NCBI GenBank assembly: GCA_017861355.1
Contig: JAGFXQ010000002.1
Coordinates: 1 to 27,956, forward strand
DNA length: 27,956 nt
DNA from: Bacillota bacterium
GTDB lineage: Bacteria > Bacillota > Clostridia > Lachnospirales > Lachnospiraceae
Direction of reading: 5' to 3'
Under the pieces are notes generated by a model. The model worked only from the letters and a program-made list of their open reading frames with translations. It was not told where the DNA came from and searched no databases. The number at the start of each line of letters is the position of its first letter. Position 1 is the first letter of the stretch. Both the position numbers and the translations under genes were made by a program. Below are positions 7,757 through 15,588 of this stretch, in pieces.

Positions 7757-7817
7757 TTACTGATACAATGGATTGCTATGCAAATGTAGTTTGCATAGCA
7801 ATCCATTGTATCAGTAA
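7757..7817. repeat. Perfect 28-bp inverted repeat with 5-nt loop
   Basis: The arm at 7757-7784 (TTACTGATACAATGG...) is an exact reverse complement of 7790-7817, separated by TGTAG. Outside the arms AAAAG and CTTTT flank the structure. It lies between two divergent genes, so it is not where either transcript would end. It could be a small mobile repeat, a hairpin RNA or a protein-bound cruciform site; nothing in the sequence decides. The remainder of 7818-8043 holds only a 12-bp palindrome (GTTTCGCGAAAC, 7871-7882) and no supportable gene. Confidence 0.9.
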
Positions 7818-8043
7818 GAGTGCATAGCACCTTTTGGCATATTAATCAAATCCTCATAATTTCCACCCCCGTTTCGCGAAACCACACGTGCTCTTTCAAA
7901 ACTATCTACTTATATTTTGAGTCGAAATCGCACATATATTCACTACGAACGGTGTATTTCTTGAGGAAATTGCACTTTATTTTCCTTTTGACGAAGATGT
8001 TTTACATTATTTGTCATTCAATTGAGAATTTCTGTCTAAATGG

Positions 8044-8071
8044 TTGAAGTTTCAGTATTATATGCTATAAT
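8044..8071 (+). promoter_or_regulatory. Promoter of the Ig-like protein gene
   Basis: TTGAAG (8044-8049), 16-bp spacer, TATAAT (8066-8071) with an upstream TGC forming an extended -10. It lies about 70 nt before the start codon at 8140. Confidence 0.65.
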
Positions 8072-8139
8072 GTAATTGATATATGGGACTTTTGTAGTAT
8101 TTTTAAAATATTATATACAAACAGATGGAGATGAGTACT

Positions 8140-8481
8140 ATGGCTAACAATTTCATTACTATAGAATCAGTCGAAGGTGGAGTTAAGAACCGGGTGAAAC
8201 AAAGCTTAAAATTTAAAACCGGCAGCTTCGTATGGAAAATCAAATTTACCGCTCCACTGAATCCGACGACCGTAAATAATCGTAATTTGTATGTGACTTC
8301 CTTTAATCAGACGCCACTGCCAACCAACATTCGCTACGATTCAGTGAATAACTGCATTGAGATTGAACCCTTAGCTCCTTATACCAAGAACGAATCCTAC
8401 CTGCTCCATGTAACCACTAACGTAAAGTCCAAGCTAGGTCAGAAGCTTCCTAACGACATCACAATCCAGTTTAAGGTTTGA
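8140..8481 (+). CDS. Small Ig-like (Big_5/SbsA-type) domain protein
   Basis: A 113-residue protein consisting of essentially one bacterial Ig-like fold. After a lead of about 25 residues come WKIKFTAPLNPTTVNNRNLYV, IRYDSVNNCIEIEP, PYTKNESYLLHVTTNVKSKLG and IQFKV, matching the strand pattern of the SbsA Ig-like family (F..P..P.TV...N.YV ... Y......I.I.P..P...... Y.L.VT..V....G). Such domains usually sit in large secreted or cell-wall proteins, yet no signal peptide, sortase motif or membrane segment is present. The ATG at 8140 has GGAG nine bases upstream; an ATG at 8125 has no ribosome binding site. Its 3' end overlaps the convergent TPR-ATPase gene by 11 nt. Partner and role unknown. Confidence 0.75.
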   Translation: MANNFITIESVEGGVKNRVKQSLKFKTGSFVWKIKFTAPLNPTTVNNRNLYVTSFNQTPLPTNIRYDSVNNCIEIEPLAPYTKNESYLLHVTTNVKSKLGQKLPNDITIQFKV

Positions 8482-10414
8482 TCACGAAGTCTTCCGAAAG
8501 CACCGTTAATACCTCAACATCTCTAAGTCTGCCTTGAGAAGCAAGATTCGATAATTGTTTCCCGGTCCGAATATCCGCTGCATTCATCGCCTCCAGCATC
8601 AAATTATAGATCTGTTCCAGATGCATATGCGGTTCGGATTGCCTGGCTATCTGGTTAATCTTATGTTTTAAAATCGGCTCCGCCTTTGAATTCAAGCGAT
8701 AATCCTTTTGTCTCAGACAAGCATAAGCGAATCCCATCAGGTCCTCCTGCGTATATTGTGGCAGATGGATGCGATTTTTGAACAGATCCATCAGTTTTGG
8801 ACATTCCCGAAAAAGCTTGTTCATATTAATCTTATTCTCTTCGAATATTACCGCTATATTCCCTCTCAGACTTCGGCACAGCTCAAGTAGGCTGTCAATG
8901 GTCTCTCTCTTTAAATCACTTGCATTTTCAACCACAAGACAACAATCCTTCAGTGTATCCTTCTTCGTCATTATATCGATAGAATTCAGTTTGTCCGCTT
9001 TTATCTTCGCTATCTTGGAGGTCTTAAGCTTACCTGCCTTATATAAGAACATCGTAATATCCTTCGCCAGCGTCGTTTTGCCGGAGCCGACCGTACCGGT
9101 GATCAAGATCTGTACGGTCTTTGTATGTACATCAAGAATCCCCTCCAAGCTCTTAACCAGCTGTTTCTTTATGGATTTTACATGCAGGAAGTTACCGAAT
9201 ATCTCCTCCTGATTGATCTCTAAGTCTTCGGCGATCTGCTTCAGCTTCTTATCGTCTTCATCCATATCCTCATCCTCTAACAGCTGATAGAGTGCTTTCT
9301 CAACCTCTTGTTCTGCTACTTCTCGTTCCGATCTTGCAAAGATCGCTGTTTCGTTCTCGAGATTCTGTCTCGGAGAAGACTCCTCCGTCTCCGTATCTGC
9401 ACTTTCCGCTTCGTATCCGGTAATTTCTTCTCCAGATTTCGCTTCGTAACTGTACTCCTCTGCGACGTCTGTCTCCGCTTCCCAGTCTTCCTGCTCGGTC
9501 TCTTCCTCTGCGACGTCTGTCTCTGCTTCCCAGTCTTCCTGCTCGGTCTCTTCCTCTTCTGTCTCTTCTGTTTCTTCTGACTCCGATTTCTCTTCGACTG
9601 ATTCTGTTGTATCGGTGAGAATATTCTGTATGTCTTTTTTCAAACCATCTTCAAAATCAGCTGTATCCTCATCGACAGAAAAATCAGCTCCGGAATAAAG
9701 TTCTCCCTCCGAAGTATCCGGATTTTCAGCTTCCCTCTGGGCAAGTGGCTCCGCCTTATCCTTTTGTTCTTCGCTATCTTGACTACTTGTGGTTTCTTCC
9801 ATGGCACGTCGCTTGAGTTCTTCCATGATCATCTCTTTATTCGCTTCACCGGAATAATAGGAGCGCAGAATCTTAGCCTTTTCTACATAGACTCCCTCTC
9901 CAAACCAAAGGATGATATCGGAGCATTCCTCGATACATTCTTTTTCCATCCCCGCCTTATAGTAGACTTTTGCCAGCTCATATGCCCATTTCTCAATATA
10001 TTCCGCATCTTTGAGCGTCTTAAGTGTCTCAATTAAGGTTGCGTAGGGTTCTCCCGTTTGCTTATCAATCTTATATCGGAATATATATTTATAGAAGTCC
10101 CTGGGGGCAAGCTTCTCATATTCGTTCAGATAATGCTTTGCATCCTCCATATTAAGATTCTTAATTGACAAATCTACTATTTGAAATAAGGACTTTCTCG
10201 ATTTTGTCTTCTCATATATTTTAAGATAAAGCTGTAGCGCTTCCTCATATCTGTCATTTTCCGCATAGACCTCAGCAATTAAGCCTAGATCCGACATGTT
10301 CTTGATCTTTTTGAGCTCCATTGTATCAAGAACCTTCTGAGCCGACGCCATATCACCTTCTTCCATGCGTTTTCTCATTTCTTCTATCTTTACAATGTTT
10401 TCATAGCTTCCCAT
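8471..10414 (-). CDS. TPR / acidic linker / AAA-like ATPase protein of unknown function
   Basis: A 647-residue protein without signal peptide or membrane segments. Residues 1 to about 200 are helical repeats of TPR type (for example SDLGLIAEVYAENDRYEEALQLYLKIYE). About 205-400 is a very acidic, low-complexity linker rich in Glu, Asp, Ser and Thr that includes two 16-residue repeats (288-303 and 304-319). The C-terminal ATPase domain (about 405-647) has Walker A GTVGSGKT (440-447) and an arrangement like the AAA domain of the CbbX/SpoVK group, but the Walker B position reads CLVVEN rather than the usual DE, which raises doubt about hydrolysis. The ATG at 10414 has AAAGGAGG at eight bases. The layout suggests a scaffold or chaperone-like ATPase; function not recognised. 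Confidence 0.85.
   Translation of the reverse strand: MGSYENIVKIEEMRKRMEEGDMASAQKVLDTMELKKIKNMSDLGLIAEVYAENDRYEEALQLYLKIYEKTKSRKSLFQIVDLSIKNLNMEDAKHYLNEYEKLAPRDFYKYIFRYKIDKQTGEPYATLIETLKTLKDAEYIEKWAYELAKVYYKAGMEKECIEECSDIILWFGEGVYVEKAKILRSYYSGEANKEMIMEELKRRAMEETTSSQDSEEQKDKAEPLAQREAENPDTSEGELYSGADFSVDEDTADFEDGLKKDIQNILTDTTESVEEKSESEETEETEEEETEQEDWEAETDVAEEETEQEDWEAETDVAEEYSYEAKSGEEITGYEAESADTETEESSPRQNLENETAIFARSEREVAEQEVEKALYQLLEDEDMDEDDKKLKQIAEDLEINQEEIFGNFLHVKSIKKQLVKSLEGILDVHTKTVQILITGTVGSGKTTLAKDITMFLYKAGKLKTSKIAKIKADKLNSIDIMTKKDTLKDCCLVVENASDLKRETIDSLLELCRSLRGNIAVIFEENKINMNKLFRECPKLMDLFKNRIHLPQYTQEDLMGFAYACLRQKDYRLNSKAEPILKHKINQIARQSEPHMHLEQIYNLMLEAMNAADIRTGKQLSNLASQGRLRDVEVLTVLSEDFVIKP
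9458..9553 (-). repeat. In-frame tandem duplication of 48 bp
   Basis: 9458-9505 and 9506-9553 are identical at 47 of 48 bases (one C/T change). They encode two identical copies of EETEQEDWEAETDVAE in the acidic linker of the TPR-ATPase protein. The near-perfect DNA identity indicates a recent duplication, probably variable between strains. Confidence 0.95.
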
Positions 10415-10741
10415 GCTGCAACCTCCTTTGTATTATTCTAAAAAACCATCAATACAACTGCCCAAGGCTTGTTCTCTCCCTAATATACTACCATTTGTCT
10501 CCTATTTAGACAAGTATAAACAACTGGAAGAATTGATGGCTAACAATAAAGTGTCAGCCTTCCGGAGGGCTATTTCAGTAATAGAACACAATTCTCTATT
10601 ACACAAGAAAAGGTTGTCTCAAGATTACCTCCGGACAACCTTCCTCATACCATATATTTAATCGATTTTTCGGTTATTCCTTATTACACTGACACTTACA
10701 CTTATAAATGTTAATCTCAAATAAGTGCAATTAACCTTTTC
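10415..10741. other. Intergenic stretch between two minus-strand genes
   Basis: It holds the terminator at 10610-10642, a short hairpin (10558-10573, AGCC/GGCT flanking TTCCGGAG) and a GTAATAG/CTATTAC inverted repeat at about 10578-10602. The distance and terminator suggest the TPR-ATPase gene has its own promoter, with TATATT near 10476-10481 as a weak -10 candidate. No coding sequence is supported. Confidence 0.5.
10610..10642 (-). terminator. Terminator downstream of the cNMP-binding-like gene
   Basis: AAGGTTGTC (10634-10642 read on the minus strand) pairs with GACAACCTT (10610-10618), followed by TTTTCTT. It is about 100 nt after the stop codon at 10742. Confidence 0.6.
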
Positions 10742-13078
10742 CTACATATCTCGATAATAATACAAGGTATCTAGGAGTTCTTGTACAATCTCAACATTTT
10801 CCTTCTGAAGCAGTCGATGTCGTCCTTCAATCTCGCGGACCTTTTTCTGCTTATCCCTGTAATATCTGGCCATAGCCTCTTCAAACAACGGCTGCAACTT
10901 AATCTGTTCTCGGATCTCCTTGGCAAACGGACAGTATGTTGCCATAATCTCTCTGACCGGCTTATTCAACTTGAGTGCTCCCATCGCTTCATAATTGATC
11001 CATTGTTCATAGTCTATAACAAAAATTTCACGGCTACTGTTACGCCCCTTTTGAATCTGAGCTTTTATTCTCTCTTTTTTCTCTTCAGACAGATCTTTAT
11101 TCTTACGATAGAATTGTAAGAAGTCACCATACTCCGACGTGAGAGATTTATTCTGGATATCATTCCAGGATATACCCTCGATGGTACGGCACAGCTCCCA
11201 ACGGAATCTTCCGAGGATTCGGATTAGCAGGAGCCCAAGGTTGACATCACTGAAGATCGGTAGTAGAAAACGTGCCGGGGTATCTCTTTTCTTACCGGCA
11301 ATCTCTTGCCACATAACGCCGTTATTTCCGACGTTCGGCATAAGGATCACATCCGGGAATACTCTCTTAACTATATATTCTTTGACAATATTCTTCTGTT
11401 TATTTGAGTAAATAATCTCTCGGTCAAATACCGAATAATCTACACGCATAATGCCTGTGATGGCTTCGTTTAGCTTTGTCCTGGTAATCAAGAGCTTCTC
11501 AATTCCATTGGCCCATTGATCTTTATACAAGAACGGTACAAAGCTGGAGATCTGACCGTTGGTGGTACGATTGTTGTAACGGAACATGTTCTGTATCTCG
11601 TATTGCAGTTTCTTTAACGGGTCTGCAAGCCACAGTACAACCTCTTTCTCAGTCAGCTGATTCTGTTTTCTGAGTCCTGCCAGATGTTCCGGATATTCTA
11701 AATCAAATTCATTCTTGGAGGGATCCTTCTTACCCTCATATATCATGGTAAGCCAGGACTTAATATCATACACGTTACAAAGGGACTGTTTTGAGTCATC
11801 TTCCTTCAGATAATACAAGGAAAGCATTTGATCATTGGTCAAAAGTCTGTCATCTGCAAAGCCATACTTAAGGAACATATCAATCAGACGAGGAGGCGTC
11901 TTATCCTTATATGCGCGTAGGAATACCGGCAAGTAGATCTCATAATGGTTCTCCGCCAGTTTTCTACGAAGGATACGTCCGATATCATCCGAAGTAAATT
12001 TGTCCTTCATATGAACAAAGTCCTGCATTAATTCCTGCATTTCCTTTGCTCTTTCGCTCTCGATCCCGGAATAATCCAGTATCTTGGCAAAAGCATCCTT
12101 CATCTCCTCCAAGGCTTGTTGTGTATCCTCCTTAGAATATTTCAATAGAGAAGCGGTGCTGACACTCTCGTCTCTATTCGTGGTAAGAAGCAGGTGATAT
12201 ACCTCCTCCATCTTCTTGCGATTTACTTTATAGTGGATACCCAGCATACGTTCCACAAAGTTCTCAGTCTGATTCACCTGCTCGATGATATCATCCATTA
12301 CTTCCATTACTTCATTACTGGTTCCGCTGGAATTATCCAGGGAGATTGAGAAAGCGGCAATCAGATGGAATAAGCAGGTATCTGATTCATCCACTAAGCA
12401 CTGTACCATAGCGACTAGTTCCTGAGCCATCTCCTTCAGAGACACTAGCTGTTGGTTCACCACATTAACCTGATCCTCGATCTGATACAGGGTAATCGCA
12501 TTACCATAGGAATAAAAGGCCTTAACAGCATCGATTGGTAGACTCCTGCATTCGATATAGTAATTAACGCGATCGGTTAACAGTTCCAGATCGCTATCGA
12601 TAAGCTCGAGTCTGCTTATCCTCTCTGACACCGGCTGCTTGATGCCTCTGCGAGCCGCCATAGCGGTGTATTTCTTATAATAATCCGTTAAAAACCGATA
12701 GAGAGTGGCACTGCATTTGATCATACCCTGATATATCTGATCCAGCTCATATATCATCTTATAGAAAGAGGCCACCATAAAGCCATGATAATCCTTATTG
12801 GCACTTAGTATGGTTTCTAATTCTTCTATACGATTAATCGGAAATACAAAAAGAAGTAAATCATCCACAGCAGTATAAGTGCTTAGATATTTACCCTGAA
12901 ATAAATCATTAATTCCGAGGAAGGAACCTGAACCGACAATGATCTTAGCACCATCGTTGTGTATCATTACTCTTCCTTTAATTATCATTCCTATGCTAAA
13001 TACCGGATCCTCCTGAGTAAAGATCGTACTACCCTTGGTAAACTGATTCACCGCGTTCGGATTCATCTTCCATTCCAT
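10742..13078 (-). CDS. Large protein with N-terminal cyclic-nucleotide-binding-like domain
   Basis: A 778-residue cytoplasmic protein with no membrane segments. Residues about 10-105 form a Crp/cNMP-binding-like beta-roll (KGSTIFTQEDPVFSIGMIIKGRVMIHNDG...VGSGSFLGINDLF). The phosphate-binding segment lacks the Arg of cAMP receptors (it reads KYLSTYTAVDD), so classical cAMP binding is doubtful. There is no Crp helix-turn-helix. The rest is a long helical region (about 110-460) and a conserved-looking C-terminal block including VFPDVILMPNVGNNGVMWQE and RDTPARFLLPIFSDVNLG. Similar large cNMP-domain proteins of unknown role occur in clostridia and spirochaetes. Start: ATG at 13078 with a GGCGGTG site upstream; a TTG five codons earlier is possible. 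It precedes the TPR-ATPase gene on the same strand. Confidence 0.8.
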   Translation of the reverse strand: MEWKMNPNAVNQFTKGSTIFTQEDPVFSIGMIIKGRVMIHNDGAKIIVGSGSFLGINDLFQGKYLSTYTAVDDLLLFVFPINRIEELETILSANKDYHGFMVASFYKMIYELDQIYQGMIKCSATLYRFLTDYYKKYTAMAARRGIKQPVSERISRLELIDSDLELLTDRVNYYIECRSLPIDAVKAFYSYGNAITLYQIEDQVNVVNQQLVSLKEMAQELVAMVQCLVDESDTCLFHLIAAFSISLDNSSGTSNEVMEVMDDIIEQVNQTENFVERMLGIHYKVNRKKMEEVYHLLLTTNRDESVSTASLLKYSKEDTQQALEEMKDAFAKILDYSGIESERAKEMQELMQDFVHMKDKFTSDDIGRILRRKLAENHYEIYLPVFLRAYKDKTPPRLIDMFLKYGFADDRLLTNDQMLSLYYLKEDDSKQSLCNVYDIKSWLTMIYEGKKDPSKNEFDLEYPEHLAGLRKQNQLTEKEVVLWLADPLKKLQYEIQNMFRYNNRTTNGQISSFVPFLYKDQWANGIEKLLITRTKLNEAITGIMRVDYSVFDREIIYSNKQKNIVKEYIVKRVFPDVILMPNVGNNGVMWQEIAGKKRDTPARFLLPIFSDVNLGLLLIRILGRFRWELCRTIEGISWNDIQNKSLTSEYGDFLQFYRKNKDLSEEKKERIKAQIQKGRNSSREIFVIDYEQWINYEAMGALKLNKPVREIMATYCPFAKEIREQIKLQPLFEEAMARYYRDKQKKVREIEGRHRLLQKENVEIVQELLDTLYYYRDM

Positions 13079-13122
13079 GCTTACACCGCCCAATCAACGA
13101 CATTAAATAACCGTATAGAACT

Positions 13123-13151
13123 ATTATATACCATATTTCCTGTTTCAAAAA
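13123..13151 (-). promoter_or_regulatory. Promoter of the cNMP-binding-like gene
   Basis: Minus strand TATAAT (13123-13128) with a 17-bp spacer to a weak -35 TTTTTG (13146-13151); an alternative TGG-TATATA extended -10 overlaps. About 45 nt separate it from the start codon. Confidence 0.45.
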
Positions 13152-13190
13152 GAAAAATGTAGTTATTTCGCGTCGTCTAGTACAAAATTC

Positions 13191-13265
13191 TTATAGGTGA
13201 GCTTGTTATTAACGAATGTGCACATCCTGTCTTGAGGGCTTTTTATGTTATAGGGTGAACTTGTC
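13191..13265. repeat. Imperfect direct repeat upstream of the cNMP-gene promoter
   Basis: TTATAGGTGAGCTTGTT (13191-13207) and TTATAGGGTGAACTTGT (13248-13264) recur 57 bp apart, between the SRP RNA terminator and the promoter at 13123-13151. They could be activator sites; this is inference. Confidence 0.35.
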
Positions 13266-13273
13266 TATAGCAT

Positions 13274-13299
13274 AAAAAAAGGAATGCCAGGCATTCCTT
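13274..13299 (-). terminator. SRP RNA terminator
   Basis: On the minus strand AAGGAATGCC pairs with GGCATTCCTT and runs into seven T residues, about 25 nt after the SRP RNA 3' end. Confidence 0.88.
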
Positions 13300-13323
13300 C
13301 AAAAAGCAATATTATATTTTAAA

Positions 13324-13590
13324 TTCCGTGCGCTCTGCTTCGAATGCTTACCATAAGCGTTACCCTTACAGTTAACTCGGTCCAGGCAGCCTTACGGCAC
13401 ACAAGAGGTTCTGCTTAGTGCTGCTTCATTCCTGACCTGACACGGTTCACAAATTCCTGTTGCGTAAGACCCAAACGTCAACATCACTTATAAGGGGCGG
13501 CCTTACAGTAAGTCACCCTAGGCAGAACATCACCCCTGCTGTAGCGGATTGCAGGTACAGGGCACCGCTGTCTCCCCGGCTGCACGGAAA
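13324..13590 (-). ncRNA. ffs: Signal recognition particle RNA, large bacterial type (6S/scRNA)
   Basis: About 265 nt with the Alu and S domains seen in Bacillus and Clostridium SRP RNA. The 5' end CCGTGC pairs with GCACGG at the 3' end. Near-identical landmark segments are GCGGTGCCCTGTACCTGC, GTTGACGTTTGGGTC, GAACCGTGTCAGGTC, GAAGCAGCACTAAG and GCCTGGACCGAGTTAACTG. The apical loop of helix 8 is TCA-GGAA-TGA, so a GGAA tetraloop with a compensated closing stem. It works with Ffh to target nascent membrane and secreted proteins. End positions are uncertain by several bases. Confidence 0.95.
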
Positions 13591-13657
13591 TTTTCTGACT
13601 TTATTATGATTTCTCTCACGAAAAATATTCTCTAAAACGAGTTAAATGATACGCTGT

Positions 13658-13691
13658 AAAAAAGCTGTATGCCAAGTATAAAGCATACCGC
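13658..13691 (-). terminator. tadA terminator
   Basis: GCGGTATGC (13683-13691) pairs with GCATACAGC (13664-13672) with one mismatch, followed by six T residues on the minus strand. It lies just after the tadA stop codon. Confidence 0.8.
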
Positions 13692-13699
13692 AGAGATTG

Positions 13700-14203
13700 T
13701 CAACCCTCAAGCTTTTCCTTTTTCAGGTCATTTTTCTCCTGTTTTTCTTTCTTATTGCGAATTCGTAATTGTCCGAAGAAGTCTTGCAATATCGCTGTAC
13801 ATTCCTTCTCAAGAATACCGGTTTCCAACTCTACCTGGTGATTGAATTGCTCCATCTGGAGCAGATTTAAGATCGAACCGGCACAGCCGGCTTTTGGATT
13901 CATAGTTCCAACAACTACCTTTTTGATTCGCGCCTGGACGATAGCACCGGAGCACATCTGACAAGGCTCCAAAGTGATATACATTGTGCAATCCTCCAGC
14001 CTCCAGTCACCCATTGCCTTACTTGCCTTCTCAATGGCGATCAGCTCTGCATGAGCCAGTGTGGTCTTTTTGGTATTACGCTTATTATATCCTCTGCCAA
14101 TAATTTTATCCTGATACACAATCACACAACCAATCGGAACTTCTCCGAGACGGATTGCTTTCTTTGCTTCTTTCAGGGCTTCTCGCATATATTTTTCATT
14201 CAT
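13700..14203 (-). CDS. tadA: tRNA-specific adenosine deaminase
   Basis: A 167-residue zinc deaminase that converts A34 to inosine in the wobble position of tRNA-Arg(ACG). The zinc site is complete: His51 and the catalytic Glu53 in LAHAELIAI, then PCQMC with Cys81 and Cys84. The N-terminal MREALKEAKKAIRLGEVPIGCVIV and the later VVVGTMNPKAGCAGSILNLL are typical of TadA rather than cytidine or guanine deaminases. A Lys/Glu-rich tail of about 20 residues (IRNKKEKQEK...) extends past the family core. The ATG at 14203 has only a weak AAGGAA site. It is followed by SRP RNA on the same strand; tadA next to the SRP RNA and DNA-polymerase-tau region is common in Firmicutes. Confidence 0.96.
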   Translation of the reverse strand: MNEKYMREALKEAKKAIRLGEVPIGCVIVYQDKIIGRGYNKRNTKKTTLAHAELIAIEKASKAMGDWRLEDCTMYITLEPCQMCSGAIVQARIKKVVVGTMNPKAGCAGSILNLLQMEQFNHQVELETGILEKECTAILQDFFGQLRIRNKKEKQEKNDLKKEKLEG

Positions 14204-14297
14204 TGTTTTTTACTGTTCCTTTGCATATGGACTAGTTCTCTGCAATTTGTTATAGTAATGATAGGTTATTTTATCACAACACTTGGGAGGATACAAT

Positions 14298-14993
14298 ATG
14301 CAGATCCATGGCTTTAATAAAACAACATTGCTCGATTATCCCAAACATCTTGCAGCAACGGTTTTTCTTGGCGGCTGCAATATGCGTTGTCCCTTCTGTC
14401 ATAATGCTTCGCTAGTTCTGAATGCATTCTCCCAGCCAACGATTCCTGAGCAGGAGGTTCTGTCCTATCTTGCGAAACGTAAGACCATCCTGGAAGGTGT
14501 CTGTATCACTGGTGGTGAACCGACCCTATATCCTGATCTTCCGGAGTTCATCAGCAGAATCAAGGCTCTTGGTTTCAAGGTCAAGCTGGATACCAACGGC
14601 ACGAATCCGAAGATGATGACCTCCCTTATGTCCAATGGCCTCCTTGACTATATTGCAATGGATATAAAGAACTCAAAGGAAAAGTATTCCTTAACTGCGG
14701 GGCTTGATCCCATCTCGATGGAACCCATTCTGGAAAGTGTGAATTTACTAAAATCCTCTCACCTGGATTATGAATTTCGAACTACAATCGTCCAAGAGTA
14801 TCACACCACAGAGGATATTCTATCCATCGGTCATTGGTTATCCGGTGCAAATGCATACTATCTGCAATCCTATCAAGATTCCGGAGACATCCTAAAACCC
14901 GGCCTGCACAGCCACACCAAAGAGACCCTTGAGGAATATGTAACGCTGCTCTCGCCTATGATTAGCTACGTATCAATTCGTGGTGTGGATTAA
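14298..14993 (+). CDS. Anaerobic ribonucleotide reductase activating protein, NrdG2-type radical SAM
   Basis: A 231-residue radical-SAM activase. Cys27, Cys31 and Cys34 in GGCNMRCPFCHNA bind the 4Fe-4S cluster; ITGGEPTLYPDL is the SAM-binding GGE motif. The opening MQIHGFNKTTLLDYPKHLAATVFL is typical of the NrdG2 group (TIGR02495), which is thought to generate the glycyl radical of an anaerobic ribonucleotide reductase; activation of a different glycyl-radical enzyme is possible. The ATG at 14298 has GGAGG seven bases upstream; a TTG at 14283 overlaps that site and is rejected. No nrdD is in the window. It is divergent from tadA and is followed by the GNAT gene after about 20 nt. Confidence 0.88.
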   Translation: MQIHGFNKTTLLDYPKHLAATVFLGGCNMRCPFCHNASLVLNAFSQPTIPEQEVLSYLAKRKTILEGVCITGGEPTLYPDLPEFISRIKALGFKVKLDTNGTNPKMMTSLMSNGLLDYIAMDIKNSKEKYSLTAGLDPISMEPILESVNLLKSSHLDYEFRTTIVQEYHTTEDILSIGHWLSGANAYYLQSYQDSGDILKPGLHSHTKETLEEYVTLLSPMISYVSIRGVD

Positions 14994-15012
14994 AGAAAGT
15001 GAGGTTACTTCC

Positions 15013-15588
15013 ATGACAAGATCGATTGAAACAAATCGCCTACAGCTTAAAGCTCTTACCAAGGAGGCAGCCCCTATGGTACTCAGCTTCTACGAGGAGA
15101 ACAAAGAACTATTCGAGCCCTGGGAACCAAGACGCAGCCTTAACTTTTATACCTTGTCCTATCAGAAGGCCTTTTTGACTGCAGAGCATAATCAAATCGC
15201 AGATGGTAAACTCATCCGCTACTGGGTCTTTCTGAAAGACTGTCCGGAGGAAATAGTCGGTACAGTCTGCTTTCAGAACATATTAAAGGAGCCGTATCAT
15301 AGCTGCAGCCTTGGATACAAATTCAACCACAGGTATTTGCACCAAGGCTACGCGACAGAAAGCATCCAAAAATGCCTCGAAGCAGTATTTTATGATCATT
15401 TTATACATCGGGTTGATGCTTATATTATGTCCGATAATATCGCATCGCAACATCTTATCGAACGGCTTGATTTCAAGTATGAAGGTACCTGTAAAGCGTT
15501 CGCAAGAATCAACGGTACCTGGACAGATCACAAACATTATGCCTTGATTAATTCCGCTGATTCCACCCTCGGATTAGTCGATCTTTAG
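15013..15588 (+). CDS. GNAT acetyltransferase, RimJ/RimL-like
   Basis: A 191-residue N-acetyltransferase of the Acetyltransf_3 type. SIETNRLQLKALTKEAAPMVLSFY is the usual N-terminus; the acetyl-CoA-binding region reads YKFNHRYLHQGYATESIQKCLEAV and is followed by VDAYIMSDNIASQHLIERLDFKYEG. This pattern is shared by RimJ, RimL and many stand-alone acetyltransferases, so the acceptor (ribosomal protein or other amine) is not known. The ATG at 15013 has GAGG eight bases upstream; an in-frame ATG at 14980 inside the previous gene is less likely. It follows the NrdG2-type gene closely, so they are probably co-transcribed, and overlaps the convergent DUF6128-like gene by 4 nt. Confidence 0.9.
   Translation: MTRSIETNRLQLKALTKEAAPMVLSFYEENKELFEPWEPRRSLNFYTLSYQKAFLTAEHNQIADGKLIRYWVFLKDCPEEIVGTVCFQNILKEPYHSCSLGYKFNHRYLHQGYATESIQKCLEAVFYDHFIHRVDAYIMSDNIASQHLIERLDFKYEGTCKAFARINGTWTDHKHYALINSADSTLGLVDL

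Noticed and set aside
9308..9580. Hydrophobic Cys/Phe-rich plus-strand frame with internal repeats
   Set aside because: It is the antisense of the acidic repeat linker of the TPR-ATPase gene; no ribosome binding site and composition explained by the complementary Glu/Asp codons.
10413..10661. 82-codon plus-strand frame in the intergenic stretch
   Set aside because: No ribosome binding site, no protein-like composition, and it spans the terminator of the minus-strand gene.
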